Below are positions 1 through 13,391 of a stretch of 64,000 nucleotides of DNA, one piece after another. The notes beneath the pieces are model-generated. The model worked only from the letters and a program-made list of their open reading frames with translations. It had not been told where the DNA came from and did not search any database. Made by a program: the position numbers and the translations under genes. How positions within the stretch are numbered: position 1 is the stretch's first letter; each line of letters starts with the position of its first letter. Origin of the DNA: Homarus americanus (Eukaryota > Arthropoda > Malacostraca > Decapoda > Nephropidae); assembly GCF_018991925.1 (NCBI RefSeq), contig NW_024720773.1, positions 1,370,626 through 1,434,625 of the forward strand, in the 5' to 3' direction.

Positions 1-275
1 ATGCTGACCAATACACCACAGATATACAGACTGAATGACTGACAGAAGAAATGACTGATTGACTAATAGACTGACTGACTGTTGGACTGACTGACTGGCA
101 GACAAATAGGCTGACTGACAGATTGACAAATAGACTGGCTGATTGACTAATAAACTGACTGAATAACTGACGGACTAACTGACTGACTAAAAAACTGACT
201 AACTGACTAATAAACTGAATGGCTGATTGACTGACTGACTGATTGATTGATTGATTGATTGACTGACTGACTGAC
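1..275. repeat. Degenerate tetranucleotide tract (GACT/GATT)
   Basis: Imperfect tandem repeat built on GACT, with TGAT, AATA and GCTG variants. The cleanest stretch is near 235-275, where GACT units run into GATT units. It starts at the window edge, so its left end is not visible. No gene is seen in it. Confidence 0.8.
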
Positions 276-621
276 AGCTGCTTGAAACCTCACCCGTATT
301 TCTGTTATGCATCACGTTATGTTTACTGTAGGTTATGCATTTATGCTACTGTGCCAAGTAGCAACCTTGTAAATAAGCTACTGTGCCGAGTAGCATTTCT
401 ATATATAATTACGTGGCAACACTGCACGCGTTATGTGGCAACATTGCCCCGAGGCTGCCATATGGCAAGGCAGCCTCAGTCTGACTGTGTGAGCCATGCA
501 TGGCACACGCGAGTCACCACTTGTATTTCTCTCATCCATAATAAACGGACTTCAGTGTTACCCGGTGTTTCCCTACCCATCACTGCCCTTCTTCAGGGAA
601 CACTTGTAACCATCATTTACC
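276..621. other. Single-copy flank, no gene recognised
   Basis: Complex sequence between the tetranucleotide tract and the first retrotransposon. One frame is open across 282-692, but it starts at a non-ATG codon, crosses the retroelement boundary at 635 and matches no family I know. A short motif, GCTACTGTGCC, occurs twice at about 343 and 380. Confidence 0.5.
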
Positions 622-634
622 TGTTGTGTTACTC
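622..634. repeat. Left target-site duplication of the I-like element
   Basis: The 13 bases TGTTGTGTTACTC here are repeated exactly at 6376-6388, on the two sides of the retroelement. This is the length and position expected of a target-site duplication made by target-primed reverse transcription, and it sets the left end of the insertion at 635. Confidence 0.85.
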
Positions 635-893
635 GACTACGCTCCTGCTCGGTTGGGTGGCGGGCACTGGTAAACACAGCTGTGAGTGCTAGCTCCCAAA
701 TTTGGGATGTTTTCGAGCCTATTACATTATCTGAAGGATATATAGACTTACCTACTTGTGTATAAGGACCTGAGGATAAAATAAGTATCGTCAAGCAACT
801 TTGGTGTTGGGAATTTACTGTTTACCACACGAAAATAACTGCTCGGGGTCACATCACTCCTGGCTGGGTGTTGTGGGATGTCAACATTGCCCC

Positions 894-2635
894 ATGGAAA
901 GTGAATTATCGCTTAAGAACTCTACATGGAAGAGTAAAGAAAAGACAGTATTGGACGAAGTTCTTGAAGACCTTGAGTTGAGTAGTTCTTGAAGACCTTG
1001 AGTTGAGTAGTTCTTGAAGACCTTGAGTTGAGTAGTGATGAGTCTAATATGAGTGATGAAGCACAAAGGAAGTTCGAAAGTGAGAAAATACAGCTACAAC
1101 AAGAGGTAGTGAAAAAGAAAGAAATTTCTAAAAGGATGAGAGAGACAAGCTGGCACGAGGACAGTGAAAGCGGAGAAGTGAGAGAGGAGAAGAGACAAAA
1201 AAAATCTAGGACAAAAAACGTGTGAGGGTGGTAATAATAATGGAAATAACAGAAAGGAGATAGTGGAGAATGGATCAAGAACAGAGCAAAGTATGGAATT
1301 TGAAGGAAGCAGACAAGAACACACACAAGGTAATGTTGGTCGTGTCAGGAAGAGATTAATTTTTCCACAGTCATGCCCGATGACCTTCCTTGAAAAATTA
1401 AAATGGGCAGTACAACTTGGACGGGAGCATCGCAGCTTTGAGCCTCTTTTGAAAGAAGGCACACACAAGCCTTATCTTACAGTGGGGACCATGGAGGCTG
1501 TGGAAATGTTGACAACTGTTGGGTACAAGGGATTACTGATGGTTTTGCCAGAGGAGAGCGACATACTACTTACAAAGGTTATAATCTTCAGGTACCCTGT
1601 AATACTAGATCCAGAATACTTATTGGATGACGAAAGATTTGTTTGGGTCAAGAGGCATTTAATAAGGGGAGAAGAGAGAAGCCAGGTTATTGCTCTAATG
1701 AGAGGAAAGGTTCCAGAGAAAATGTTCATCACAGGAGCAGGGTATAGGAAGGTGGCACTATATGTGGGGGGACCAATAATGTGTCTCAAGTGTTGCAGAT
1801 GGGGACATACGGCCTGGAGCTGTCAACTGGACCCACGTTGTAGATTCCGTGGGAAGAAGCACGAATCTAGCAACTGTAAGGACAAGATCAATGCAGGAGA
1901 GAAAGTGAAGCCTTGTTGTTGTAATTGTGGTAAAACTCACAATGCCAGTTCAGTTGCATGCGAGATGAGGCCACGTATGAGAAGTGACCAACAAAGGAAT
2001 TATTCAGAGAACACTGAAGAAGTACGCTGTGGTTTGACAGTGACAAGACAGCAGGAGAACACATAGACAGTGGAGACAGTGATCCCTGAGAATGCCTGGC
2101 ATGAAGATTCAAGAAGGATAAGGACTGTGCTTGCGGCCGGAAGAGTTGTTGATGCCAGGAACAAACAGAGTAATAAACAAGTAGTGAGAGTAGTGTTGCA
2201 GCCCTCCAGGTTAGTGATAAAACTGTGCAAGAAATTCTGGGAGAAGAGGTGCGTAAGATGTTTCAGCTTTTGCAAAAGTTAGGTCAGAAAATAGAAGTGA
2301 TAGAGAAAAGACTTGATACAGTGATAAATAAAGAAAGGGAAAACAAAGCTGTGAATAATGTAGAATTAGAAGGGAAAGAGTAAAGTGAAGAGCCCAAGCT
2401 TTTGAAAAATTCAGTGCATAAAATAAGTATTAAAGGGAAGGAGAGGAAAATAAAGGATTGTGTAGTGCAGGGAGCAACAACTGAAAGTTTTAAAAATGTG
2501 TTGGTAAAGTGTAAAGATGCTGATAAAGAAAAACTTTTGAGGAAATGGGAATCTGTGCAGGAGGATTGGGCCTTCTTAAAGAATCTGATTGGAAAGGATA
2601 TAAAATGTGTAAATATTAATCATGGATCTAGCTAG
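894..2635 (+). pseudogene. ORF1 (nucleic-acid-binding protein) of the I-like element
   Basis: ORF1 proteins of I-group elements bind the element RNA and act as chaperones. The likely ATG is at 894. The N-terminus is acidic/basic and coiled-coil-like (1040-1225). A central block (1263-1770) is followed by zinc knuckles: a first C-X2-C-X4-H-X4-C starting CLKCC, a second knuckle in which a cysteine appears replaced by arginine (CRFRGKKH), and a third CCNCGKTH-type knuckle (about 1774-1960). Breaks: a triplicated 25-bp unit at 962-1036, a shift between 1225 and 1263, an in-frame TAG at 2064, a shift near 2258, and an in-frame TAA at 2381. Beyond that stop the same frame runs on to 2635 and overlaps the ORF2 start by 14 bases in another frame, so ORF1 probably ended there. 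Confidence 0.75.
962..1036 (+). repeat. 25-bp unit triplicated inside ORF1
   Basis: Three near-perfect copies of a 25-bp unit containing TTCTTGAAGACCTTGAG. With one copy, the frame from the ATG at 894 would run directly into the downstream SSDESNMSDE frame; the two extra copies add 50 bases and so shift the frame. The expansion therefore appears to be a disabling mutation acquired by this copy. Confidence 0.85.
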
Positions 2636-5600
2636 CCTTAAGATAATGTCCTGGAATGTTAATGGTCTACGAAATAGAGTGACAGATGTACACTACTTTA
2701 CCCTTAAAAATAATATTGACATAATTACCCTTCAAGAGACTGGGGACAGGAAAGGCGACCTGCTTAAACTGTATGGATATAAGGGATTTCATCTCTATTC
2801 GGGTGAAGGTATCAACATACATTAAGAATTCCACACCAGCAGAACTAGTTGGAAGCCCGAGTAGAGTACAAGGAATAGAAAGTGTCTGTATAAAGTTATA
2901 TTTGAAGGAAGGAGAATTGAACATAGCAAATTTGTATATTTCTGGAGGCTTTTTTGACCTCAACTTCTTACCAGATTGCATGTTTTTGGACTCAACTTTG
3001 GCTGTAGGAGATATTAATGCTCGACCTCCAAGACTCGAAACAATGGGAGAATAAATTGTAATGGTATAAAATTTTGGCAATTTTTACAAGATCACCCAGA
3101 TGCTTACTTGTTAGGAAATGAGGAAGTGACTCATATTAAAGGAGGAAGGTTAGACTATGCTTGCATGATAAGCAGTCAGGGAGTCCAGGGAGAATGTGAG
3201 ATAATAAGGGAGCTAGTCAGTGACCATTTTGTTGTGTATGTTCAATTACCATTAGGGAAGAGACAGGTGAGATATAGGAGGAAGAGATTGAAACTAAACA
3301 AGGATGACACAGAAGTGTTTACCCAAAATATAGAGAAATGGTACAGAAATTATACACCAGTCTGTATGGATAGCTTTTATAATGACTTAGTTGGGGAGAT
3401 AGAAAGATATTTAACTAAGTTAACACAGAAAAAGATAAATGATAAGACACATGGGGCTAGGAAACACTGCTATACCAATGACAAAATGTTGAAGGAATGG
3501 ACACAAATGTTAAGGGCAGCACATAAAGATTGGGTAAAGAATGGTAGAAGAGAAGAAGATCGGGAAATCTTCATGGATATAGCCAAAATATTTTTGGGCA
3601 GGCTTTGCACAGCACATTGGGGAGAGTAAAAATCTCAAAGAAATATGACAGGATATTAACAAAATTAGAGGAAAAGGGAGTAATTTTATTAGTCATCCTC
3701 ATCCAGAGGAAGAAGCTAATAAACTGGTTGACAAGTGGGCTAAAGCTGCTAGTGTTGCCTCCCTACCTAACAGGACAATAGAAGCATTAGATGAGTGGCA
3801 AAATGAAAGAAGATTTATTTCATCAGCTCTAAATATTTGTGATGTAACATGTGTAGATAATACTCAAGATGAGTTATTAAATGCTGTTAAAAAAGGAAAA
3901 TCTACAGCACCAGGCGAAGATGGTGTGACTTATGAAATTTTGAACTGCTTAGTTGGTATGGAAAATAGTCCATTATTAGATTTATTGAACATGAGCTATA
4001 CAGAGGGTAGATTACCAACAGAGTGGAAGAAAGCGATAGTTATTCCTGTCCCTAAGGCAACTGGTGGATACAGGCCAGTGTCTTTAACATCTTGTTTTTC
4101 CAAGATGATGGAGAGAGTATTATGAAATAGGCTTGTATATATTGTGGGGGAAAATCTATCTTGTAATTTATTTGGTTTTTTGAAAGGGAAATGTACTTCA
4201 GACTGTGTTATAAAATGTTTATCAAATGATGCAGACAGATGTAGAGTTTTTGTGGATTTACAAGGAGCATTTGATAAAGCTCACAGTGAAGTAGTTATGA
4301 ATGAGCTGGCTGCTCTAGGGGTATCAGGAAAGTTGTTACACTGGATAGGTGACTACTTGCATGGAAGGAGAATCTGTGTATGGTATCAGGGATGTTTGTC
4401 TGAGGAAAGAGCACTTGAACTAGGCACTCCCCAAGGGGGAGTATTGAGTCCAATGTTATTTAATGTGTTAATGAACAAGATAGCCTCACACAAATATCCC
4501 AAAGGAGTTGTAACCATCATTTATGCAGATGACATCTTATTTCAAGGAAACTCTGTAAAAAATTTGCAGATTGCAATAAATAATTTTAGTGTTCTTTCTC
4601 AAAAGATGGGCTTAGTTATCAATGAGGAAAAAACCAAGTGTGAATGTACAGGAAGAGGAACTGAATCCGTTTTTCTAAATGGAAAATTTTTTGAAAAAGT
4701 GACAAAGTATAAATATTTAGGAATGTATATTGGCTTTACTAGTGAAAGTAAAGAGGCAGAAATATATCATGTCCTCACTCAATGTAGAGCAAGATTACAG
4801 CCCTTGAAGGCTCTAGCATGTTGTGGTAAAGGTGCTGGGGTACCCATACTGAGAATGATGTATATTTCTACCATCAGATCACTTACAGACTATGCAGCAC
4901 CTGTCCTCTCTTGTACTGGTGAAGGAAGGCTACGGAAGCTTGAGATCATGCAAAATGAAGCAATGAGAATAATTTTAGGGTGTCAAAAGAATGCAATGAT
5001 TGAGATAATGAAAATGGAACTAGGTTTACAGAGCATTTCACAGAGGGTCAATGAAATTAATACAGTTGCAGCAGTTCGATTAATGAGAGGGAACAGTGGG
5101 GGTAAATTTGTACAAGATATAAATGATGGTTTAAAAGGTAAAAGGACCTTCTGCAGGCAAGGCAAGAGAGGATACATGAATGGATTAGTAAATATTATTA
5201 AAAAATGTAATCTGGCAAACTGGTGTACAGCTGTTCAGAAGAGTTGTAAGAATCCACCCTGGGAAGAACGAGAAGTAGAGTTAGACATAGTGCTTCTCAC
5301 AATGAAGAAATCATTACATGAACCAGGACAGTTAAAGGCTTTATATGGGAATAAGATTAGTAATTTGCCTAAAATAAACACATTGCATGTATATTGTGAC
5401 GGTTCAGTTATGTCAAGTGGCAGGGCAGGGTGTGGGATCCTTATAAGACAGTACACAGAACAAGGAAATGATGACATCAAAATTGGACTTCGGTTGAGCA
5501 GTTTTATATCATCAACACAAGCTGAGTTATATGCAATGTTAGTAGGATTGGAAATGTGGTAAATATGTATAAAGATGCATATTTTTTTGTTGATAGTAGG

Positions 5601-6233
5601 GCAGCTTTGGATTCTTTGAACAGTGGGAGTCCAGTCTTTGAACACATTATTGGTTCATGTAGAAAATTAGCAAATACAATAAGGAAAAATGGCTATACTG
5701 TTCAATCTGTATGGGTCCCTTCACATGCAGGCATTGGTCTTAATGAAGCAGTAGATATAATAGCAAAAAGAGCCACGGAAAAGGCCGAGATCGACATAAT
5801 ATGTACTAAAACCTTGAAACAATTAAGGAGCAAATTACGGAAAATACAATCAATAGAAGATAATTTCAAAAGGAATGAAATATACGAGAAAAGTGAAACA
5901 ATGAAACATTACCATCATGTTCTCATGAACACAAAATTTACATATGGGAAAGATAGGAGTAGGTGGAAAGATTCAGTGTATATGAGGTTAAGATTAGGAT
6001 ATAAATATTATTGGGAACTTGGAGCTGAGAGAAGTGAATAGGATAAAGAATGTAGAGTTTGTAGAACACCCAGATCCCATACCCTGCCACATTATATACT
6101 GGAATGCCCATTGCTTAATGTATATAGAAATTCCCATATAAATAATGTCCCCGTGCAAATAGAGTGGATGTTTAAAAATAGGAAAATAGATGAAACATTA
6201 AAGAAATATAGAAATTTTGCATCTAGAATATAA
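2622..6233 (+). pseudogene. ORF2 polyprotein (EN-RT-RNase H-zinc finger) of the I-like element
   Basis: The enzyme that copies the element. ATG at 2622. Endonuclease motifs: WNVNG (2652), LQETG (about 2730), a GDINAR block (3005) and SDHF (3220). The pre-RT linker is open across 3690-3900. RT motifs: FVDLQGAFDKA (4252), GTPQGGVLSPMLFN (4423) and YADDILF (4525), so the catalytic Asp pair survives. RNase H: YCDGS (5395), the Glu in TQAELYAM (5518), DSRAALDS (5592) and the PSHAGIGLNEAVD block (5720). A C-terminal C-X2-C...H-X4-C finger (CRVCRTP, HYILECP) lies at 6052-6112 and translation ends at 6233. Breaks: frameshift near 2815, a shift near 3055-3108, disruption near 3630-3690, TGA at 4123, frameshift near 5560, TAG at 6039. 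Domain order is typical of I-group elements. Confidence 0.85.
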
Positions 6234-6375
6234 CTATGTACTATAACTGATTATATGAAATATTAGGGAAATATTAGGAACATTCCTGGACTGGGGTGGG
6301 GATGACTTATGTCACTTCATCCCTTTGAGATGTATTAATGTTTTTTGTATCTCAATAAACGTATCAATCAATCAA

Positions 6376-6388
6376 TGTTGTGTTACTC
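6376..6388. repeat. Right target-site duplication of the I-like element
   Basis: Exact copy of the 13 bases at 622-634, lying immediately after the TCAA-type tail. Confidence 0.85.
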
Positions 6389-6400
6389 ACCTGTTGTTAT

Positions 6401-6564
6401 TACCAGGGAGGGGGGGGGGAGAGGAGAAATGAATATATGGGGAGAAAGAGGCAAGAAGAATGAGGGGAGAGGAGGGAAGGGAAGGGGAGGGATGGAGGGG
6501 AGAGGAGGAGGGAGGGGGACCAGGAGGGGGAGGAGGAGGGAGGGAGGGAGGTGGATGGAGGGAA
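6401..6564 (+). repeat. Purine-rich (GGGA/GAGG) low-complexity tract
   Basis: About 160 bases almost entirely G and A, with a run of nine or more G at 6410-6418. No coding signal; the open frames across it are compositional. Confidence 0.8.
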
Positions 6565-7514
6565 GGGTCACACCTACAGGCTGTCAGGGTCACACCTACA
6601 GTCTGAGGCTGTCACCCTCTTGGGGGGATGTCACCTCTTGGGGTCACACCTACAGGCTGTCATCTCGGGAGGGTCAGGGAGGGAAGGGTCACACCTACAG
6701 ACTGTCACCTCCGAGTCACACCTACAGACTGTCACCTCTCGGAGGTCACACTACAGGCTGTCACCTCTTGGGGTCACACCTACAGACTGTCACCTCGGGT
6801 GTCACACCTACAGGCTGTCACCTCTCTCTCGGGAGTCACACCTACAGGCTGTCACCTCGGGGTCACACCTACAGACTGTCACCTCTCAGTCACACCTACA
6901 GACTGTCACCTCGGAGGTCACACCCAGGCTGTCACCTCGGGGTCACACCCACAGACTGTCACCTCTCGGAGTGTCACACCTACAGGCTGTCAACTCGGGG
7001 TCACACCTACTGGCTGCCACCTCTCGGGGAGTCACACCTACAGGCTGTCACCTCTCCGCAGTCACACATACAGTCTGTCACCTCTGGGGTCACACCTAGA
7101 GGCTGTCACCTCTCTTGTGGTCACACCTACAGACTGTCACTCTCTGCGGTCACACCCACAGTCTGTCACCTCTCGGCGGGTCACACCTACAGGCTGTCAC
7201 CTCGGTCACACCTACAGGCTGTCATCTCTGGGGATCACACCTACAGGCTGTCACCTCGGGGGTCACACCTATAGTCTGTCACCTCTCGGGGTCACACCCA
7301 CAGGCTGTCACCTCTCTGTCACACCTACAGGCTGTCATCTGTCGGAAGGTGGGGGGCTGTCAACAGCCTACAGGTCACACCTACTGGCTGCCACCTCTCG
7401 GGGGGTCACACCTACAGGCTGTCACCTTTCTGAGGGTCACACCTACTGGCTGCCACCTCTCGGGGGGTCACACCTACAGGCTGTCACCTCTCTGAGGGTC
7501 ACACCTTTCTCAGG
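6565..7514 (+). repeat. Minisatellite of about 29 bp
   Basis: Roughly thirty units built on GGTCACACCTACAGGCTGTC followed by ACCTCTCGG-like sequence. Units vary (GGCTGTC/GACTGTC/GTCTGTC, and variable G runs between units), with lengths of about 25-32 bp. The unit lacks stop codons in the forward frames, so long open frames (for example 6345-7274 and 6628-7521) arise without being genes. Confidence 0.9.
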
Positions 7515-7578
7515 TTTATGACCATGTCCTCCTTCCTACAGACTGTGAATATATACAGGTTGTAGAAGATGACATGGA

Positions 7579-7579
<1 letters not shown>

Positions 7580-7668
<89 letters not shown>
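7580..7668. repeat. (AT)n microsatellite
   Basis: About 89 bases of uninterrupted AT dinucleotide, starting shortly after the minisatellite ends. Confidence 0.98.
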
Positions 7669-10410
<2,742 letters not shown>

Positions 10411-10412
10411 AT

Positions 10413-10492
<80 letters not shown>
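10411..10492. repeat. (AT)n microsatellite joined to a SINE tail
   Basis: About 80 bases of AT dinucleotide with one phase slip. It continues directly from the 3' end of the reverse-strand SINE at 10493-10597. Confidence 0.95.
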
Positions 10493-10495
<3 letters not shown>

Positions 10496-10597
10496 AGTCC
10501 ATATAAACGTCGACTTACAAACAATACCTCACTAGTCGGGAATCGAACCCTGGACCTCTGAGCGAGAACAGGGATCGCTACCACCGCACCACAAGGA
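10493..10597 (-). mobile_element. tRNA-derived SINE, reverse strand
   Basis: Read on the reverse strand, a tRNA-like head (GGTGCGGTGGTAGCGATCC, then a B-box-like GGTTCGATTCCC at 10538-10550) is followed by a short body ending ATTGTTTGTAAGTCGACG and then the (AT)n tract. The body resembles the SINEs at 32870 and 33110 (ATTGTTTGTAGAAGTCCGCG), so all three look related. It has no complete cloverleaf, so I do not call a tRNA gene. Confidence 0.6.
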
Positions 10598-11299
10598 CAA
10601 CAAAAGTAATCCTAGGCCTTGTTTTATTTTACACAAGGCCTGGTCATTCGCCTTATTTTTAAACAACGTGTACCTCCATCGGGAACTGCCCGTGCTAACT
10701 ATTTTACCGAGTCTGTCAGTATGGTAATAGGGATTATTATGTTCAAATATGAAGGGAAACAGTGCATCAGTCTTGATCTTGTTGATATGCGCCCCTCTTT
10801 AGGTAATCACAAACATGTTTTCAGGTTGATAGAATAGAGTAAGCAAGAGAATGTTTTATACAGTCATGTTCCACAATACATCACTTAAGGCATATAATAA
10901 TACAGAGCAATGGATAATACATATAATATATTGAATGTACATGCAAAAATTTACAAAAATCATGTGACAGTGCTTCTGTGATAGTGTTATTAAGTCCTAA
11001 TTCATATTCGGGGGGGGGGAACAAACTTATGGAATTATGTTTTTAGATGGAGACTCATAGATCCTCATTTAAGTCCATTGGATGGGGTGTGTTGGTGCAT
11101 GTTTGCCCAAAACAGGACGCACATATATTTGTGCAAAATAACCCGACACATGCATCTTTTATCATGGACAGTCTTACACCCACAACTGACGGTACGTAGG
11201 ACCTGATCAGCTGCTACAGCTGTCAGTCGAAACTAGGCGTAGCATACCGTTCCAAAGTCGCCACCCCCAGTCAGTCACATTCACTTCATCACTGCCCAC
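10598..11299. other. No gene recognised
   Basis: Complex AT-rich sequence with a short G run at 11011-11019. The open frame at 10619-10837 matches no family I recognise. Confidence 0.4.
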
Positions 11300-11662
11300 T
11301 CACTCCTGAATGAAGACGTATGCCCTGTATGAATGGTACTTGGCCGCAACAAAAGTGGGTGGAAGAGACTCGAGCTGAAATCCAGAACACGTCAATGGTT
11401 TTCGGCTGACACGTTTCATGTACATAATGTGGCGATACTTGTCCAATGAAAATGTTCTGGTTGCACCATACAACCTGATCAAGAACATCTCTCCAACATG
11501 TGCGATCTCGTCATGGATTGCTGGGCCTCGTTTGAACACATCAAGTATTCCCCAGTTCTCCTTTTCACCTTCAAGAACAGAGACAAATTTCTTTTTCCCA
11601 ACACAGAAGAGTACTGACACAGCGTGGCATCCAGTTATCGTATGGGGAAAAAGGATGTGGGT
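11300..11662 (-). pseudogene. Nuclease-like family, fragment A (C-terminal part of the domain)
   Basis: Reverse-strand reading gives an ITGC-x-AVSVLFCVGKKK segment, then FLIRLYGATRTFSLDKYRH and SLPPTFVAAKYHSYRA. This is the pattern of a recurrent metazoan family in which a TGCD-x-VS / GKGKK motif is followed by a 'hLYDRTS'-like motif and 'PPT..AL..H..RA.YQA'. It differs enough from copy B to belong to another subfamily. Both ends are truncated. I know of no characterised function; the family carries acidic motifs like PIN/FEN-type nucleases (see copy B). Confidence 0.55.
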
Positions 11663-11731
11663 TTGACTACGTTATATGCAGTATATGGTGGTTGGGTTCG
11701 TTGTATACTGCATGTATAGCTCTATGATGCC

Positions 11732-11959
11732 GTGGGTTGGTCAACCAGCATAACGAGCGAAACTATATCAGTCCCGCCAAGGATGACAGGGCGCTGTAGG
11801 ACCACTGCAGAATGCAAAGCAGTGGTGCAGAAGGGAGAGGCATGGCAGATGCGTTGGACGACTCTTCCCCCGATTGCGACATGCTGTCAGGAGCTGATCA
11901 AATGTTCCTGTAAGAAAGACTGCACAACACTTTGCAGCTGCATATGTGAACAGCAGTAA
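11732..11959 (+). pseudogene. Nuclease-like family, C-terminal Cys cluster, forward-strand fragment
   Basis: The forward strand encodes TLPPIATCCQELIKCSCKKD followed by CTTLCSCICEQQ and a stop. The same C-terminus is found on the reverse strand at 12079-12215, where it has an extra 14-residue middle part (NQGSKC...SC), so this copy has an internal deletion. The Cys-rich end looks like a CXC-type zinc-binding cluster. It lies in opposite orientation to fragment A. Confidence 0.6.
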
Positions 11960-12215
11960 ATGCACATAAAATAACACTTTAGTAAAAAAAATATAACAAA
12001 AAAGAACTTACTAAAAAAAGAGTACTCACTATTAGCACTGGTTCCTGTGACTTCTCCTGACAGTACATCTTTGTGCATTTACTGCTGTTCACATATGCAG
12101 CTGCAAAGTGCTGTGCAGGAAAGTCCAGAGCGAAAGCATTTGCTTCCCTGGTTGCAGTCTTTCTTACAGCAACATTTGGTCAGCTCCTGACAGCATGTCG
12201 CAATCGGGGGGAAGA
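11867..12215. repeat. Inverted repeat of the Cys-cluster C-terminus
   Basis: The sequence from about 11867 to 11970 (forward) recurs in reverse complement at about 12070-12215, with a spacer of roughly 100 bases containing two A/T runs. For example GCAGCTGCATATGTGAACAG (11935) is mirrored at 12078. Two copies of the same gene end thus face each other tail to tail. Confidence 0.75.
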
Positions 12216-12485
12216 GTCGTCTAACGTATCTGCCATGCCTCTCCCTTCTGTGTCCATCCCTAGTTGACAGGACTGCTGGTTTCTGGATTGGAGAGTGTTG
12301 CCTGGCCCCAGATGATACCAGCCTGGTAGGCAGCCCGCTTTGCATGTTCCTTGAGGGCTGCCTGGGTTGGTGGAATGGAGTCACATGGTCTCTGCTTGCG
12401 GGAAAAGAGATTTAGTCTTGCCTCATCTACACCAGTGGCTGCACTAGATCTGTCGTACATGAGGACAACAAATCTTTCCAGCTGA
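12079..12485 (-). pseudogene. Nuclease-like family copy B, C-terminal segment
   Basis: Reverse-strand segment with LERFVVLMYDRSSAATGVDE, SIPPTQAALKEHAKRAAYQA, and then, after a frameshift near 12300, PPIATCCQELTKCCCKKD and CTALCSCICEQQ with a stop at 12079. It is the missing C-terminus of the segment at 12486-13391, which lies on the other strand; the N-terminal part (14325-13392) is on this strand. The Cys cluster has the pattern CxC-x3-C...C...C-x3-C-x-C-x-C. Confidence 0.65.
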
Positions 12486-13391
12486 AATTCTTCAAGCACA
12501 AGTGAATGCTACAGAGAGAGAACCACATGGAGATGCTATCATCATAGATGGCTCAGCACTGATCAATGCCCTGCCTCCACGCACCTCAAAGACTTTTGAT
12601 GCCTATGCCAGAGAAGACATCCTGCCCAAAGTGGAATTCTTTGGTGCCAAATATAATAGGGTGGACGTAGTGTTTGAGGTGTACAAAAAGTCAAATGTGA
12701 AGTCTGAAGCCAGGTCGAAACAAGGACAGGGGATCAGGAGAGGAGTTGCAGGAACCAGTAAGACTCCCAAAAACTGGAGAAGCTTTCTGCAAGATGACAA
12801 AAACAAGGCAGAACTATTCCATTTTCTCGCGGAGAAAATGTGTGAAGCACAGACGACAAGCACGGTGGTTGTGACAAAGGGAGAAGATGCCATTAGCAAC
12901 ACAGAGAAGTCCCTAGAAGCTGTGGCTCCATGCTGTCATGAGGGAGCAGACACACGAATATTTGTGCATGCTAGGGATGCAGCAATGGAAGGTAGCAAGT
13001 CCCTCATCATCAAAGCCAATGACACTGACGTGGTCGTCATAGCAGTATCTGTACTGCCATCACTACAGGAGCTTGGTCTTGATAACATGTGGATTGCCTT
13101 TGGCCAAGGAGCCAGTCATCGATGGATTCCAGTTCATGATGTAGTTTCTGCGATAGGGCTTAAGAAAGCTAGTGGGTTCCTATGCTTTCATGCTTTCACT
13201 GGCTGTGACGTTGTGTCTGGCTTCTGTGGGAAAGGGAAGAAATCTGCATGGCAGACATGGAATGTGTGTGATGAAGTTTCAGAAACAAACTCAGCCAATG
13301 TCCAACAACAGTTGCTGATGCTGACCTGAAAAAGCTGGAAAGATTTGTTGTCCTCATGTACGACAGATCTAGTGCAGCCACTGGTGTAGCT
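12427..13391. repeat. 55-bp inverted duplication bounding an inverted gene segment
   Basis: The stretch encoding LERFVVLMYDRSSAATGV is present forward at about 13337-13391 and in reverse complement at about 12429-12484, apparently identical. These two copies bracket the inverted central segment of copy B. Such a pair is expected when an inversion uses staggered breaks that are filled in. Confidence 0.8.
12486..13391 (+). pseudogene. Nuclease-like family copy B, central catalytic-type segment (inverted)
   Basis: About 290 well-conserved codons. Visible motifs: AIIIDGSALINALPPR (12540), KNWRSFLQDDKNKAELFHFL (12770), VVVTKGEDAISN (12865), a Glu/Asp motif CCHEGADTRIFVHARDAA (12932), ANDTDVVVIAVS (13015), WIAFGQG (13090), HAFTGCDVVSGF (13189) and GKGKKSAWQTW (13228). 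The spaced D...E/D-x-A-D-T...D-T-D acidic motifs resemble the PIN/FEN-type 5' nuclease fold; that is my inference, and the family is otherwise uncharacterised to me. The GTG at 12502 is not a real start: the frame continues upstream from about 12484. The segment ends after LERFVVLMYDRSSAATGV, a block also present in reverse orientation at 12427-12485. Confidence 0.65.

Larger units (their letters stand above)
635..6375 (+). mobile_element. I-like non-LTR retrotransposon, near full length, inactive
   Basis: A 5.7-kb insertion flanked by a perfect 13-bp target-site duplication (622-634 and 6376-6388). It carries ORF1 with zinc knuckles, then ORF2 with an APE-type endonuclease, reverse transcriptase, RNase H and a terminal CCHC zinc finger. 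The 3' end is not poly(A) but a short TCAA repeat directly after an AATAAA (about 6354-6375). An RNase H domain plus a short simple-repeat tail points to the I group of non-LTR elements; the exact clade is inferred. Frameshifts and stops in both ORFs make it inactive, although the duplication is still perfect. The 5' end may be complete, since about 260 bases of untranslated leader precede ORF1. Confidence 0.85.

Noticed and set aside
282..692. Open frame of 136 codons as a possible host gene
   Set aside because: No ATG at its start, no recognisable domain, and it crosses the left boundary of the I-like element at 635.
10493..10597. Intact tRNA gene on the reverse strand
   Set aside because: Has an A-box- and B-box-like head but no complete cloverleaf or acceptor stem, and it continues into a SINE body and AT tail.
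11887..12078. Small reverse-strand frame (63 codons) as a separate gene
   Set aside because: It is the shadow of the Cys-cluster fragment and the spacer of the inverted repeat.
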